Source of the DNA: Streptomyces sp. GSL17-111
Lineage (GTDB): Bacteria; Actinomycetota; Actinomycetes; Streptomycetales; Streptomycetaceae
Direction: 5' to 3'
Assembly (NCBI RefSeq): GCF_037911585.1
Contig: NZ_JBAJNS010000001.1
Coordinates: forward strand, 5,739,001 to 5,803,000
Length of the DNA: 64,000 nt
Shown: piece after piece, positions 7,549 to 17,131 of the stretch
How the letters are laid out: every line of letters starts with the position of its first letter
Position numbering within the stretch: the stretch's first letter is position 1
Notes under the pieces: generated by a model
Databases searched by the model: none
Told to the model about the DNA's origin: nothing
Seen by the model: the letters and a program-made list of their open reading frames with translations, nothing else
Translations under genes and position numbers: made by a program

Positions 7549-8624
7549 GGCGCGGTCCGGGTGGTCGAGGGGGCGAGCGGTTCGTGCAGGGAGCGGGCGA
7601 GGACGTGGGCGAGGTAGGCCTCGTCCCGCATGGTCACGTGCAGCCGGTTGTTGGTCATGTGCATGTAGGGCGAGAGCAGGACGCGCAGGGCCTCGCCGGG
7701 GTCGGTGATCCGCTCGTCGCGTTCGCCGTCCCACGAGCGGAAGACCAGCTCGCCCGCCTCGGCCGCGGCCACGGCGCGGGCGCGCAGCTCGCGGCAGTGG
7801 ACGGCCCACCGGGCGAGGAAGGCGGGCAGCCGGGCGGCCGGGTCCTGCGCCGAGGTCGCCTCCCGGATCAGCGCGAACCGCCGCGCCAGGTCGGGGGCCA
7901 TGGCCGCGTAGTTGGTGTCGTACTCGTCGCTGCCGATGAAGTTGGTGCCCGGATACAGCTTGTGCCAGAACTCGTAGTAGCTGTGCAGGAACTCGGCCAG
8001 TTCCTCCCGGTCGGGCAGGAAGCAGCCGGCCATCACCATCATGAGCTGCGCGGAGGTGCCCAGGAGCACGGTGCGCAGGTGCAGGTTCTTGGTGTCGAAC
8101 GCCTCGACGACGAGGTCGCTGGAGTGCCGGAAGTGCCACTCGGCCAGCTCGATGCCGACCGGGCCGCCGTACTTGCCGTACTCCGGCGCGTAGTCCATGG
8201 CGTGCCGCGAGTTGTTGGGCCGCAGGTTCATCCGGCCCTCGCCGTCCAGGTAGGGCGTGCGGTCCGCGCCGGAGAACTCGACGTCGAAGAGGGTGTTGTA
8301 GAACTCGTTCAGGAAGCCGGTGTCCACCTCGTACAGAGCGGGCCGCTCGGCGAGGAACGCGTCGATCGCCTCCTCGGTGCGGTGGCGCACCCGCGCCTCG
8401 TGCTCCGGTGCCGAGGGCCGCACCCGCAGCCGCACGTGCGGCCCCTCCAGCCAGTAGTTGATGAAGAACCAGCCCGCCAGCAGGCCGTCGTCCGCCAGCG
8501 AGTTCACCAGCGGGCGCACGCACTGCAGCAGCAGGGGCCGGGGGTTGGCGGCGTAGAAGATGTGGGTGGCCTGCCAGGCTCCGGGCCCGGCCGGCTCCGC
8601 CGGGGTGGGCGCGTGGTCCGTCAC
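7545..8624 (-). CDS. thiopeptide-type SpaB_C / split LanB lyase domain protein
   Basis: The 359-residue protein matches the SpaB_C (thiopept_ocin) family: WQATHIFYAANPRPLLLQCV near the N-terminus, LLAGWFFINYWLEGPHVRLR, a central FDVEFSGADRTPYLDGEG, and a C-terminal helical part ending in SPYMHMTNNRLHVTMRDEA. In split LanB systems this protein eliminates glutamate from glutamylated Ser/Thr to make Dha/Dhb. A related [4+2] pyridine synthase in thiopeptides has the same fold. Its GTG overlaps the stop of the glutamylating dehydratase gene (GTGA), which favours the elimination role. I see only one protein of this family here, so it cannot fill both jobs unless it is bifunctional. Confidence 0.85.
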   Translation of the reverse strand: MTDHAPTPAEPAGPGAWQATHIFYAANPRPLLLQCVRPLVNSLADDGLLAGWFFINYWLEGPHVRLRVRPSAPEHEARVRHRTEEAIDAFLAERPALYEVDTGFLNEFYNTLFDVEFSGADRTPYLDGEGRMNLRPNNSRHAMDYAPEYGKYGGPVGIELAEWHFRHSSDLVVEAFDTKNLHLRTVLLGTSAQLMMVMAGCFLPDREELAEFLHSYYEFWHKLYPGTNFIGSDEYDTNYAAMAPDLARRFALIREATSAQDPAARLPAFLARWAVHCRELRARAVAAAEAGELVFRSWDGERDERITDPGEALRVLLSPYMHMTNNRLHVTMRDEAYLAHVLARSLHEPLAPSTTRTAP

Positions 8625-11410
8625 GGCACGTCCTTTCTCTCGGTTCCTTCACCGCGCGACACCGGGGGCCCGTCGCCCCGTGCGCCCCGCACGGTCTCCA
8701 CGGCGAGTTCCGCCACGTGGCGGCCCTCCGGGGTGACGGTGTGCAGGGCGTCCTCGTCCGGCAGCGCCTCGCGCAGGACGACGCGGGCGTCCGCAGCGCC
8801 GAGCAGGGCCTCGAACGCGGTGAGGGACAGCACGCTGTCGAAGTCGACGTAGCTCGGCTTGGCGCCGGTGGCGCCGCGCGCACCACCCCCGCTGACGGTG
8901 GCGAACACCCGGTCCGGCAGGCCGTGCCGACGCCGGAACCGGTGCCAGCCGAGGAACCACTCGGCGTCCGACGTCCCCGGTGTGCGCAGCGGCAGCGCGG
9001 CGGCCGGGGCGCTCCAGCGGCGGCGGCTGAGGACGAGGGCGCCGTGCCGGACGCGGGGCCGGTGGGTCACGCCGTCCACCGGTTCGCCCTCCGGAACCCC
9101 CGCCCAGACGTCCACCGGCGCCATGGACGTCGGAGAGAGCAGCAGCAGGGTGCGGGGGACCTCCGGCAGCGCGAGCGGCACCAGGTAGCCGAGATAGACG
9201 GGGACGACCTCGCGCTCCAGCCGCGTGGAGCGCAGCACGAGGCGGTCGGCCTCCTCGTCGTGCACCAGGTACAGGTCCTCCAGCTGGAGGCGGCGTTCGG
9301 GGGGCAGCGTGCCGCGCTCCCCGGGGCAGACGATCTCGTGGTCGGTGAGCCGGCCGTGCAGATTGAGGTTGCTGGTGACCGGACCACCGGTGACCTCGGC
9401 GAACACCGCTCCCTCGGGCTCGAGCGCGGCGTTGTGCGCGCGCAGCCGTTCGGAGAGCCCGTCGAAGCAGTGGGTGAAACGGCTGAAGGGGAAGGACAGT
9501 CCGCCGTAGGAGCGGTTGAGCACGACCAGCGGGTCCTCGGCGCGGTCGGCCAGTTGCAGGTGGTGGCTCAGGGGCACGAAGTCCGCGCTCAGCGGTGCCA
9601 GTTCGGCGGCCACCTCGTCCAGCGCGCCGGCCGGGACGCCCAGCTCGGCCGCCGTCCCCCGGTGCTCCCACAGCTCCCTCATGTGGGCGGTGAAGGTCTG
9701 CCGGGCGGAGTCCAGCGCCCGGAGCTGCGGCAGCCCCAGCCAGTTCTCCTCGGGTGTGTAGCGGCCCTGTTCGTCGTAGGCCCGGCGGCGGGAGGTGAAG
9801 GTGAGGTACTGGTCGAAGAAGTCCTCGTGGAAGTCGTGCACGAGCTTGAGCAGGTCCTCGCAGCGCCCGCCGCGGCCGTGCCGGGCGACGAAGAAGCCCT
9901 TGAACGTCACGCGCTGGGGCAGCGTGAGGTCGAAGGCGGGCAGCACGCGTTCGACCGCGCGCAGCGGCTCGGCGGCCAGCTCCGTGAAGGCCTCCCGGTC
10001 CATGGCCACCGGGGCGTCGGCGACGACGTCCTCGTAGAGCACCGTCTGGGGTACCTTCGCGTCCTGCGAGCCGAGCGCGCCCTGGACCTCGCCCAGCTGC
10101 CGGCGCAGATCGCCCAGCAGTCCGCGGCGCTCGGCGAGCGGGGCGTCGGGGTAGGCCCGGGCCGCCCCGGCGGGCGCCGCCAGCACCTCCGCCAGCTCCC
10201 GGGCCCAGGGCCGGTCCAGCGTCCCCAGGGCCTGCCGGAAGGCCAGCAGCGGGTCGGTGTCGTACACCGTGGTGTGCAGGGAGGGCACCTGCACCATGCC
10301 CAGGCGCAGCAGCGCCTCCAGGTAACGGGCGCACTCCTCCTCGCTCTCGCCGCTCTCGGCGGCCAGCCAGCGGGCGAGTTCGCCGTGCCGCAGCACGGGA
10401 CGCCGCTCGAAGAGGGCGAGCAACCGGTCCAGGGTGCCGCTGCGGCGCAGGAAGAACAGCCGGTCCTTGACCGCGTCGAAGGTCACGGCGCTGTCCTCGT
10501 CCCCGGCGGTGGTCCAGCGCCGGACGTAGCGCACCCGGTCGTCCTCCCGTCCCCAGCCTGAGGCCGGGGAGACGGGCAGGTCGGCGCAGCGGGCGGGGTC
10601 GGCGAGCACCGCGTCGGTGAGCCGCCCGAGAGCCACGACGTTGAGCCGGGGGTGACTCGTCCACGGTCCGTCGACCCGCACCTCCCGCCCGGCCCCGGCG
10701 CCGGTGAAGTCACCCAGCGCCAGGGCGGTGAAGGTGCTGAACGGGCTCGTCTTGCAGGCGGTGCGGTACAGGTAGGCCAGCAGCGAGCGTTCGATCTTGC
10801 GCTGCCGCTTGTCGGGGTGCCCGCCCCCGGCGCGCAGGTAGCCGTCGAGCTGCGCGTCCAGCGAGGGGGACGCGAGCAGCACCCCGGCGCGGAGCCGCTC
10901 GTCCCCGGCGAGGTCGCGCAGCGCGTCGCGGGACGCGGCCAGTTCCTCCGCCAGCACCGGCCCGCCCTCGTCCAGCAGCGCGGCGAGCCGCGTCCGGCCG
11001 GTGAGCCAGTGGGCCAGCGCCTGACCGACGTCCCCGTCCAGCGACCGGACGTGGGCCAGGTCGGCCTCCGGCTCACGGGGGAGGCGGTTGTTGAACACCG
11101 CACGACGCACGGCGAGCAGCCGGCGCCGCGAGGTCTCGTCCTCGTTGCGCCCGACCAGGTCGTGCAGCAGGTCACCGACGGCCTCCCCGGCGGCCCGCAG
11201 CCGGTCCGACTCCGCCAGCACCTCGTCGGCCCAGCGGCGTCCGGCCGGGCAGCGCAGGCGGCCGACGGTCTCCACCGGCAGGCCGGCCACCCGGAGCAGG
11301 AACGCCGGACCCAGCTGCCAGTCACCCGGCTCGCCGGTCGCGGTGGCCTCGTGCCCCGTGGCCGGCCCGGTCGTCGCGGCTCTCACCCGCGGTACGGCTG
11401 TGGCGCTCAT
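8621..11410 (-). CDS. LanB-type dehydratase, glutamylation domain protein
   Basis: A 929-residue protein of the lantibiotic dehydratase N-terminal family. Landmarks are DVGQALAHWLTGRTRLAALL, YRTACKTSPFSTFTALALGDF near residue 225, and a C-terminal portion with VTGGPVTSNLNLHGRLTDHE and LSRRRWSAP. The family transfers glutamate from glutamyl-tRNA to Ser/Thr of the peptide. The lyase half is encoded by the next gene, as in goadsporin- and thiopeptide-type systems. I chose ATG 11410 because AGGAGC lies six bases upstream; GTG 11425, overlapping the dehydrogenase stop, is an alternative that adds five residues. It likely acts on the Ser/Thr not cyclised by the YcaO proteins. Confidence 0.92.
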   Translation of the reverse strand: MSATAVPRVRAATTGPATGHEATATGEPGDWQLGPAFLLRVAGLPVETVGRLRCPAGRRWADEVLAESDRLRAAGEAVGDLLHDLVGRNEDETSRRRLLAVRRAVFNNRLPREPEADLAHVRSLDGDVGQALAHWLTGRTRLAALLDEGGPVLAEELAASRDALRDLAGDERLRAGVLLASPSLDAQLDGYLRAGGGHPDKRQRKIERSLLAYLYRTACKTSPFSTFTALALGDFTGAGAGREVRVDGPWTSHPRLNVVALGRLTDAVLADPARCADLPVSPASGWGREDDRVRYVRRWTTAGDEDSAVTFDAVKDRLFFLRRSGTLDRLLALFERRPVLRHGELARWLAAESGESEEECARYLEALLRLGMVQVPSLHTTVYDTDPLLAFRQALGTLDRPWARELAEVLAAPAGAARAYPDAPLAERRGLLGDLRRQLGEVQGALGSQDAKVPQTVLYEDVVADAPVAMDREAFTELAAEPLRAVERVLPAFDLTLPQRVTFKGFFVARHGRGGRCEDLLKLVHDFHEDFFDQYLTFTSRRRAYDEQGRYTPEENWLGLPQLRALDSARQTFTAHMRELWEHRGTAAELGVPAGALDEVAAELAPLSADFVPLSHHLQLADRAEDPLVVLNRSYGGLSFPFSRFTHCFDGLSERLRAHNAALEPEGAVFAEVTGGPVTSNLNLHGRLTDHEIVCPGERGTLPPERRLQLEDLYLVHDEEADRLVLRSTRLEREVVPVYLGYLVPLALPEVPRTLLLLSPTSMAPVDVWAGVPEGEPVDGVTHRPRVRHGALVLSRRRWSAPAAALPLRTPGTSDAEWFLGWHRFRRRHGLPDRVFATVSGGGARGATGAKPSYVDFDSVLSLTAFEALLGAADARVVLREALPDEDALHTVTPEGRHVAELAVETVRGARGDGPPVSRGEGTERKDVP

Positions 11411-11421
11411 GGCGGCGCTCC

Positions 11422-13038
11422 TCACACGATCTCGAAGCGGAAGTCGGCGGGCTCGGGACGCTCGTGGCCGACCATCATGATCAACAGGGGGGCCTCACCG
11501 GTGGCGGCCAGGTCCAGCTCCTCGATGTAGGAGATGTTGTCGAAGCCCAGCGCCACCCCGCAGCCCAGGCCGAGGGCCGCACACGCGGTGTAGGTGCTCT
11601 GGGCGAGAGCGCCGATGGTGGCGTTGACCAGGCGGTAGCCGCGATCCCCGACGGCGTCCAGGACCGCGTGTGTGCGCACCGTCGGCACCAGCACGGCGCC
11701 GGCCTGCTCCAGGTTGTAGTTGGCGAGGAAGTAGTTCTCCTGCAGGAAGGCGCCGGGCGCTCCGGGCCGCACCAGTCGCAGCGCGCCGCAGCCGCCCCCG
11801 CCGTCGTCGCTCGTCCCGGTGCCGCCGGGTTCGTAGACGTAGCCGCCCGGTTCGATGCCCTCGACGTGGTTGACGAAGGCGTAGAGCGTCACCAGCGGTG
11901 GCTCCCCGGCGGTGGTCCGGCCGCCGACGTCGCAGCCCCGGGTGGCCGCCCGCAGACAGGCGGCCAGGTGGTCGGCGGCCACCGGGCGCGCGGCGTCGAA
12001 ACGGCCGAAACTACTGCGTCGCGTCCGCAGCGCGGTGCGCACGTCGGTGTCGAGCGGGGCCGGCGGGGGCAGCGGCAGCCGGGGCCGCTCGCCCGCCACG
12101 GGCGGGGCGGCGGCCGGGACGAGGGCCCCGGGCGCGGGCCGGTCCGCGGCGCGGGCGCAGGTGGCGTCCTGCATGGCGCGCAGCGCGTCGAAGGTGAGCA
12201 CGGTGCGCGAGCGTTCGAGGTCGCGGTGCCGGACGCGGCCGCTGCCGCCGCCCGTCCCCGCGGCCGGTGCCGGGTCGTCCCAGGGCAGCGGAACGACGGC
12301 GAACACCCCCTCTTCGGCCGGATCCACACCCAGCAGGTCGGCCAGGTCCTCCTCGTCGAACCAGAGCTCGGGCTCCACCGGCAGGCCGCGCGCCGCCCCC
12401 CACATCCGCCAGGTCTGCAGGCAGGCGCCGACGTCCATGCTCACGGCGTGGAAGGAGAAGCTGTTGTACTTGAAGGCGTTCTGCCAGTACTTGACGCCCA
12501 GCACGAGGAACTGGTCGGTGTCCCGCGCCGGGTGCCCGGGGCCCAGGGCCGCCCGGACCCGCCCGCTGACGTCGCCGGTGAGCAGCCGCTGCATGGCGTG
12601 GTGCCGGGTCGCGTAGTAGTGCACGCCGGGCGTCCCGGGGCCGCTCGCGCCGGAGACCCAGTAGATGCTGACGGGGTAGAGCCCGCCCCCGGACGCGGTG
12701 CCCCGCGACCAGTTGGCGAGCGGGTAGAACGGCAGGGCGTTCAGGTCGGTGTTGGCCTGCACCCCGAGCCGGCGGCCCGTCAGCCCGTAGGAGTCGAGCA
12801 GCAGGCCCGACAGGGCCGCCAGGTCGAAGCGTCCGGACGGCGCGGCGGCCGGGTCGAGCCCCCGCTCGACGGTGGCCTCGGGCGGGACGCGCGAACCGGG
12901 CAGCGGCACGGTCTCGGCGAACGGGTACAGCTTGGTCTTGCGCGGCCCGTCGGCCCAGTCGGGGACGAAGTCCGCCGGGTCCATGGGCACCCGCCCACGC
13001 TGCATGATCGCGGCGGCGTAGTCATGGGCGTAACCCAT
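11422..13038 (-). CDS. SagB/McbC-family FMN-dependent azoline dehydrogenase
   Basis: This 538-residue protein is a double-length nitroreductase-fold dehydrogenase. The N-terminal half has ANWSRGTASGGGLYPVSIYW, the family's S-x-G-G-L-Y/HP FMN-binding region, and KYWQNAFKYNSFSFHAVSMD. The C-terminal half has TRRSSFGRF, TLYAFVNHVEGIEPGGYVY, YNLEQAGAVLV and CAALGLGCGVALGFD. The family oxidises azolines to aromatic azoles with FMN. An AGGAGC site precedes the ATG, 29 bp downstream of the second YcaO stop. Its presence implies that the final peptide contains true thiazoles or oxazoles rather than only azolines. Confidence 0.92.
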   Translation of the reverse strand: MGYAHDYAAAIMQRGRVPMDPADFVPDWADGPRKTKLYPFAETVPLPGSRVPPEATVERGLDPAAAPSGRFDLAALSGLLLDSYGLTGRRLGVQANTDLNALPFYPLANWSRGTASGGGLYPVSIYWVSGASGPGTPGVHYYATRHHAMQRLLTGDVSGRVRAALGPGHPARDTDQFLVLGVKYWQNAFKYNSFSFHAVSMDVGACLQTWRMWGAARGLPVEPELWFDEEDLADLLGVDPAEEGVFAVVPLPWDDPAPAAGTGGGSGRVRHRDLERSRTVLTFDALRAMQDATCARAADRPAPGALVPAAAPPVAGERPRLPLPPPAPLDTDVRTALRTRRSSFGRFDAARPVAADHLAACLRAATRGCDVGGRTTAGEPPLVTLYAFVNHVEGIEPGGYVYEPGGTGTSDDGGGGCGALRLVRPGAPGAFLQENYFLANYNLEQAGAVLVPTVRTHAVLDAVGDRGYRLVNATIGALAQSTYTACAALGLGCGVALGFDNISYIEELDLAATGEAPLLIMMVGHERPEPADFRFEIV

Positions 13039-13067
13039 GGGCTGCTCCTTCTGGTGGCGTCGCGGGG

Positions 13068-15011
13068 TCAGGGAAAGGGGTGGGGGGCGGGGTTCAGGTC
13101 CCCGTCGGTCAGGTCGTGCTCGCGCAGTCCCGCCTCCCGCAGAGCGGTGCGCAGCCGGGGCATGCCCAGGGCGCGCTGCCGCGTCCAGCCGAAGTCGACG
13201 GGCAGCAGCCCGGGCACGAGGACGCTGACCGTGATGAGCCCCAGCTCGCGCTGCTGCGGCATGGTCTGGTCGACCACGACGACGTCGAACCCGTGTGCCG
13301 TCACCGCGTCCACGCAGGTCAGCAGGTCGGTGCGCAGGTCATCGGAGGGGGCGGGCGTCGCACCGCCGCCGTAGAGGTCGGCCGGCGACCGGCGCGGCGG
13401 GCGCGGGGCGCCGGGGGCGCCGAGCAGGAACTCGGCGTGCACGCCCATCTCCGGGACGCCGTAGGCCAACGGATGGTCGTGCAGGGCCCGCACCTCGTGG
13501 AAGTCGGCGGCCATGGCGCGCAGCCGGGCCTCGTCCCGCTCGGTGCGGCCGGGCAGGTTGACGGCGTCCGTGGCGATCTCGCACAGCGCGCCGGCCAGGG
13601 CGGCCTCCGGGTCGAGCCCGGCGCCGGCGCCGAAGCACATCCGGCCGGGGCCGCCGTCGAACCGCTCCGCGACCCCGGTGACGACGGGGACGGGGAAGGT
13701 GATCCGGGTGTCGAAGAAGCGGGCCTCGTAGCCGTACATCTCCAGCCGGTCGACCATGTGCCGGGTGGCGCGGCGGGCGCTGCCGCGCACGTCGATCTCC
13801 GGCAGCGCGGCCCGCCCGTACCAGGCGAGCAGGAAGGCGTCGCGTTCGATCACCTCCATCAGCCCGAAGTAGACGGCCTCCTCCAGGGCGCCGCCGGAGG
13901 CGCAGCCGTTGGAGCTCTCCTGGACGAAGCGGTTCTCCAGCCCCGGCGTGTGGTAGTACGTCAGCACCTCGGGCACCAGGACGGGCCGCCGGTCGCGCAG
14001 CGAGTACCCCCACACCCAGGGGATCGGGCGGTCCGGCGCGAACGGCCGCACGTGCGGGTTGGCGCGGTGGAAGTCGGCCGAGTACAGCCCGCACTCACGG
14101 GGGTCCACCAGCGCCTCGCCGCGCTCCCGCAGGCGGTGGAGGGACTCCCGCACCGCGGCGGCACGGGCCCGCGGCCGCATCCCGGCGTAGCGCTCCAGCC
14201 CCTCCAGGACGCCGATGCGGGCGCTCTCGGCGAACGAGTCGGCGTGGCCGCCCCAGAACGTCTCGCGCAGGTAGTCGCCCGAGCGGAGTGAGAAGCAGCC
14301 GATGGTCGCCGAGGTCGAGGTGGAGGAGACGTCGTAGACCACCGAGGGGCCGAGCGCGCCGCACACGGGGTTGGCGTAGGGCTCGACCGGCAGGTCGTAG
14401 GAGCCGATGTCCCGCACCCGGAAGGAGTCGGGACGGTGCTTGGGCGCCGGGTGCAGCTCCAGGGTGGCGGCCTCGGCGGTGTCCGGCTCAAGACGGCCGC
14501 ACCGGGGGCACTCGGGGTCGGCGACCAGCGGATAGTGGCGGACGCTCAGGGTCCGCAGGTCGCACAGCTGCACGAGGCCGTGGACGGTGTCCGGCGGGCC
14601 GTCGCCGCCCAGCCGGGCGGCGACGAGACCGGCCAGAGCGGTGATCGCGAACGACGTCAGGTGCGGGGAGTCCCCGGCCGCCCGGGTGGGCCCGCCCAGT
14701 TCCAGGGCCTCGCGCAGCGCCACGGACCGCACGGCCTGCCAGCGCCGCGCCAGGCAGTGCCCGCAGCCGCGCCGGCCGGGCAGCGGCCCGATCAGCGCGT
14801 GCCGCCCGTACAGCCGGATGCCCACCGCCGCCGGGTCGGTGCCGTGCTCCAGGTGGGCGCCGGCGGCGAAGGCGTCCCCGGTGCCGAGCGGCGCGACGTC
14901 CACGGGCACCGGCGTGCCCAGCTCGGCCAGCGCCCGGGCGAGCCGGTCCGCCGCGTCGGCGTGCACGGCACCCGGCTCGGCGCTGCGGCTCATATCCTCA
15001 ACGCTGGTCAT
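13068..15011 (-). CDS. YcaO-type cyclodehydratase (second YcaO)
   Basis: A 647-residue protein with the same plan as the YcaO at 2542-4566: CxxC pairs GCGHC (83-86) and ECPRC, then a YcaO domain with VLEGLERYAG and ALEEAVYFGLMEVIERDAF, ending in NPAPHPFP. ATG 15011 is preferred over ATG 15020 and ATG 14993; all overlap the end of the E1-like gene, so translation is coupled. YcaO proteins make azolines with ATP and a partner that binds the leader, here most likely the adjacent E1-like protein. Two complete YcaO copies with intact ATP motifs in one operon are less common than one; both keep the proline-rich tail, so neither looks dead. Confidence 0.92.
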   Translation of the reverse strand: MTSVEDMSRSAEPGAVHADAADRLARALAELGTPVPVDVAPLGTGDAFAAGAHLEHGTDPAAVGIRLYGRHALIGPLPGRRGCGHCLARRWQAVRSVALREALELGGPTRAAGDSPHLTSFAITALAGLVAARLGGDGPPDTVHGLVQLCDLRTLSVRHYPLVADPECPRCGRLEPDTAEAATLELHPAPKHRPDSFRVRDIGSYDLPVEPYANPVCGALGPSVVYDVSSTSTSATIGCFSLRSGDYLRETFWGGHADSFAESARIGVLEGLERYAGMRPRARAAAVRESLHRLRERGEALVDPRECGLYSADFHRANPHVRPFAPDRPIPWVWGYSLRDRRPVLVPEVLTYYHTPGLENRFVQESSNGCASGGALEEAVYFGLMEVIERDAFLLAWYGRAALPEIDVRGSARRATRHMVDRLEMYGYEARFFDTRITFPVPVVTGVAERFDGGPGRMCFGAGAGLDPEAALAGALCEIATDAVNLPGRTERDEARLRAMAADFHEVRALHDHPLAYGVPEMGVHAEFLLGAPGAPRPPRRSPADLYGGGATPAPSDDLRTDLLTCVDAVTAHGFDVVVVDQTMPQQRELGLITVSVLVPGLLPVDFGWTRQRALGMPRLRTALREAGLREHDLTDGDLNPAPHPFP

Positions 15012-17127
15012 CCGCACCACCGGTGAGCACGACGCGGGCGGTGTGGATGCCGCCGGCGAGGAGGGCGGCGGGCGTCGTGGGGACGAGCAGCACGTCCCGT
15101 CCGGCGGCGCGCACCGCGTCCAGCACGGCCGGCCAGGTCGTCCCGTCCGACCCGGGGAGCGCGTCCGTGCCCGGGAGCAGGGTGCCCGGGGCGAGGTCGG
15201 CCAGGACCGGGTCGCCGAGGTCCACCCGTGCGCCGGGGTCCTGGGCGGCGAGCTGCGCCTGCCCGAGCAGGTCGCGCAGCGCGGCGGTGGCGGCCGTCCG
15301 GCGGGTCAGGGCGGCGGCGACGGCCCAGCGGCCGCATCCGTCCGCCGTGGTCTCGCGGGCGAGGACGACGGGCACGGCGCCGGGGTGGTCCGCGCCGAGC
15401 GCGAGGAGTTCCACCCCGATTCCCAGGTGCCCGGCCGACCGGTGCAGGAAGACGCGTTCGGGGTCCGCGTCGTCCTCGGGCAGCGGTGCCACCGGTGCCG
15501 TGCCGCGCACGGCGGCGAGCAGGGCGTCATGGGCCAGGGCGGAGAGCAGCGCGCTGCCGGCCGCCTCCCGGGGCGAGGCCCCCGCCCCCGCGCCCGCCCG
15601 GGTGGCCGGGTACCGGCGCTCCCGGTTGGCCGCGCCGAACGGCCGCAGGGCGGCGGCCGGCACGGCGGCGGGCTCCTTGGTGAGCAAGGAGACGCCGGTG
15701 GCCCCCTCCGGCGCCGGTACCACGTGCTCGACGAAGGTGACGGCGGCCGCGTGCAGGGCCCGGACGCGGGCCCCGGCCAGGTGGTGCACGTCGAAGGCGG
15801 CGATCACCCGGGGACCCTGGGCGCCGAAGACCCCCTCCAGGCGGCTGACCTTGAGCGGGGTCTGCGTCAGCTCCTCGTCCAGGAACCGCCGGAACGTACC
15901 CGTCCAGGGCCGCACGAGCGCACCCGTGACGGTGTTGAGGTCCTCGACGACCTGCTCGGCCTCACGGGCGTCCCCGGCCGTGGCGGTGTGCGGCGCGGCC
16001 AGCCCCTCGGCGAGCACCTGCTGCGCCGCGTCGCTCGGCGGCGGCGCCTGGCACAGCCGGCAGCGGGGGTGCGGGTGCACCGGCTCGGCGACGACGTCAA
16101 GGGAGTGCAGGTCCTGCACGAGGACCTGGGCGGCCGTCTCGGCGGGCAGCGCGCCGGTCGTCAGCCGGAACACCTCGTAGCCGAGGAGGTTGCCGGTCAT
16201 GGCGGCGACCGGGCCGTGCAGCGGCCCGTCCTGCGCCGGGTCCAGCGGGCGTGCCGCGCCGGCGACCTCGCTCCACAGCTCGGCGGCGGTGGCCGCGTCC
16301 CGGGTGGCGCCGAGCCGCAGCAGCGCGCAGGACCAGCAGCCGAAGCCGCCGGGCCGGTGCAGCGGACCGGTGACGGCGTGCTCCCCGAACGTCCAGGACG
16401 GCAGTAGGACGCGGCCCTCGGGGACGCCCTCGGCCAGCAGCCGGTGGGTGCGCGCGGCGGCCCGGGCGCCGGTGACCACGACGACGTCGTAGCCGGCCAG
16501 GTCGGCCCAGCCCGGGTCGTCTTCCGCCGGGGTCCCGGTCCGCCCGGCGGGCGCGAGCGGGGTGAGGTCCACCGGGCATCCGGCGGCCTCCAGTTCGGCG
16601 GCCTCCGCGGCGACCTCGGGGAAGTCGCCCTCGACGCCGAGGGCGGCGCAGCCGTTGCGCAGCAGCCCGACGGCGCACCAGCGGGCCACCTCGTCCCGGC
16701 CGAGGACGGCGACCCGGGTAGCCCGGAAGGCCGCGAAGCGGGCCCGGGCGCCGTCCGCGTAGTGGTCGACGTAGGCGATCTGGGGAGCGAACCGGGACGC
16801 GACGGCGGCGGCCACCGGGTCCGCCGTCGGCTCGGGTTCCTCCCGCGGGGCGTCCCGCGCGAAGTCCCGCGCGTACAGGGTCTTGACCAGCTCTCCCGCC
16901 ATCTTCCGCTGCGGCGGCTGGAATCCCTCGCAGATCTCCGCGAGGCGGTGGCGGCCGCTCAGGTGCGGCACGAGGAGGGAGGCGAAGCGGTAGGCGGTGC
17001 GTCCGGTGAGGTGGAACCCGCCGTCGGCGTTGTGGAAGAGGACGCCGCCGGGCGTCCGGGTGAACAGCACGTCCCTGCGGATGCGCGGCCGGGTCTCGGC
17101 CAGGGCCTCGTATGCTCCTGCTGCCAT
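14998..17127 (-). CDS. Ocin-ThiF/E1-like TOMM precursor leader-binding protein
   Basis: The 709-residue protein has an N-terminal winged-helix-like part (VLFTRTPGGVLFHNADGGFH, then LAEICEGF) as in leader-recognising RRE domains. An E1/ThiF-like Rossmann segment follows (RVAVLGRDEVARWCAVGLLRN). The cysteine pairs FGCWSC and PRCRLC match the structural zinc site of these proteins. The C-terminal 300 residues are an additional Ocin-ThiF-like region. The family binds the precursor leader and presents the core to YcaO. The ATG is 4 bp after the SARP stop, with AAGGTG inside the end of the SARP gene, and the 3' end overlaps the YcaO gene. Confidence 0.88.
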   Translation of the reverse strand: MAAGAYEALAETRPRIRRDVLFTRTPGGVLFHNADGGFHLTGRTAYRFASLLVPHLSGRHRLAEICEGFQPPQRKMAGELVKTLYARDFARDAPREEPEPTADPVAAAVASRFAPQIAYVDHYADGARARFAAFRATRVAVLGRDEVARWCAVGLLRNGCAALGVEGDFPEVAAEAAELEAAGCPVDLTPLAPAGRTGTPAEDDPGWADLAGYDVVVVTGARAAARTHRLLAEGVPEGRVLLPSWTFGEHAVTGPLHRPGGFGCWSCALLRLGATRDAATAAELWSEVAGAARPLDPAQDGPLHGPVAAMTGNLLGYEVFRLTTGALPAETAAQVLVQDLHSLDVVAEPVHPHPRCRLCQAPPPSDAAQQVLAEGLAAPHTATAGDAREAEQVVEDLNTVTGALVRPWTGTFRRFLDEELTQTPLKVSRLEGVFGAQGPRVIAAFDVHHLAGARVRALHAAAVTFVEHVVPAPEGATGVSLLTKEPAAVPAAALRPFGAANRERRYPATRAGAGAGASPREAAGSALLSALAHDALLAAVRGTAPVAPLPEDDADPERVFLHRSAGHLGIGVELLALGADHPGAVPVVLARETTADGCGRWAVAAALTRRTAATAALRDLLGQAQLAAQDPGARVDLGDPVLADLAPGTLLPGTDALPGSDGTTWPAVLDAVRAAGRDVLLVPTTPAALLAGGIHTARVVLTGGADDQR

Positions 17128-17131
17128 GGGG

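Noticed and set aside
8636..8886. Extension of the M50 protease frame through the lyase and into the dehydratase gene
   Set aside because: The lyase and dehydratase motifs occupy another frame; the GTG at 7548 overlapping the lyase stop is the natural start.
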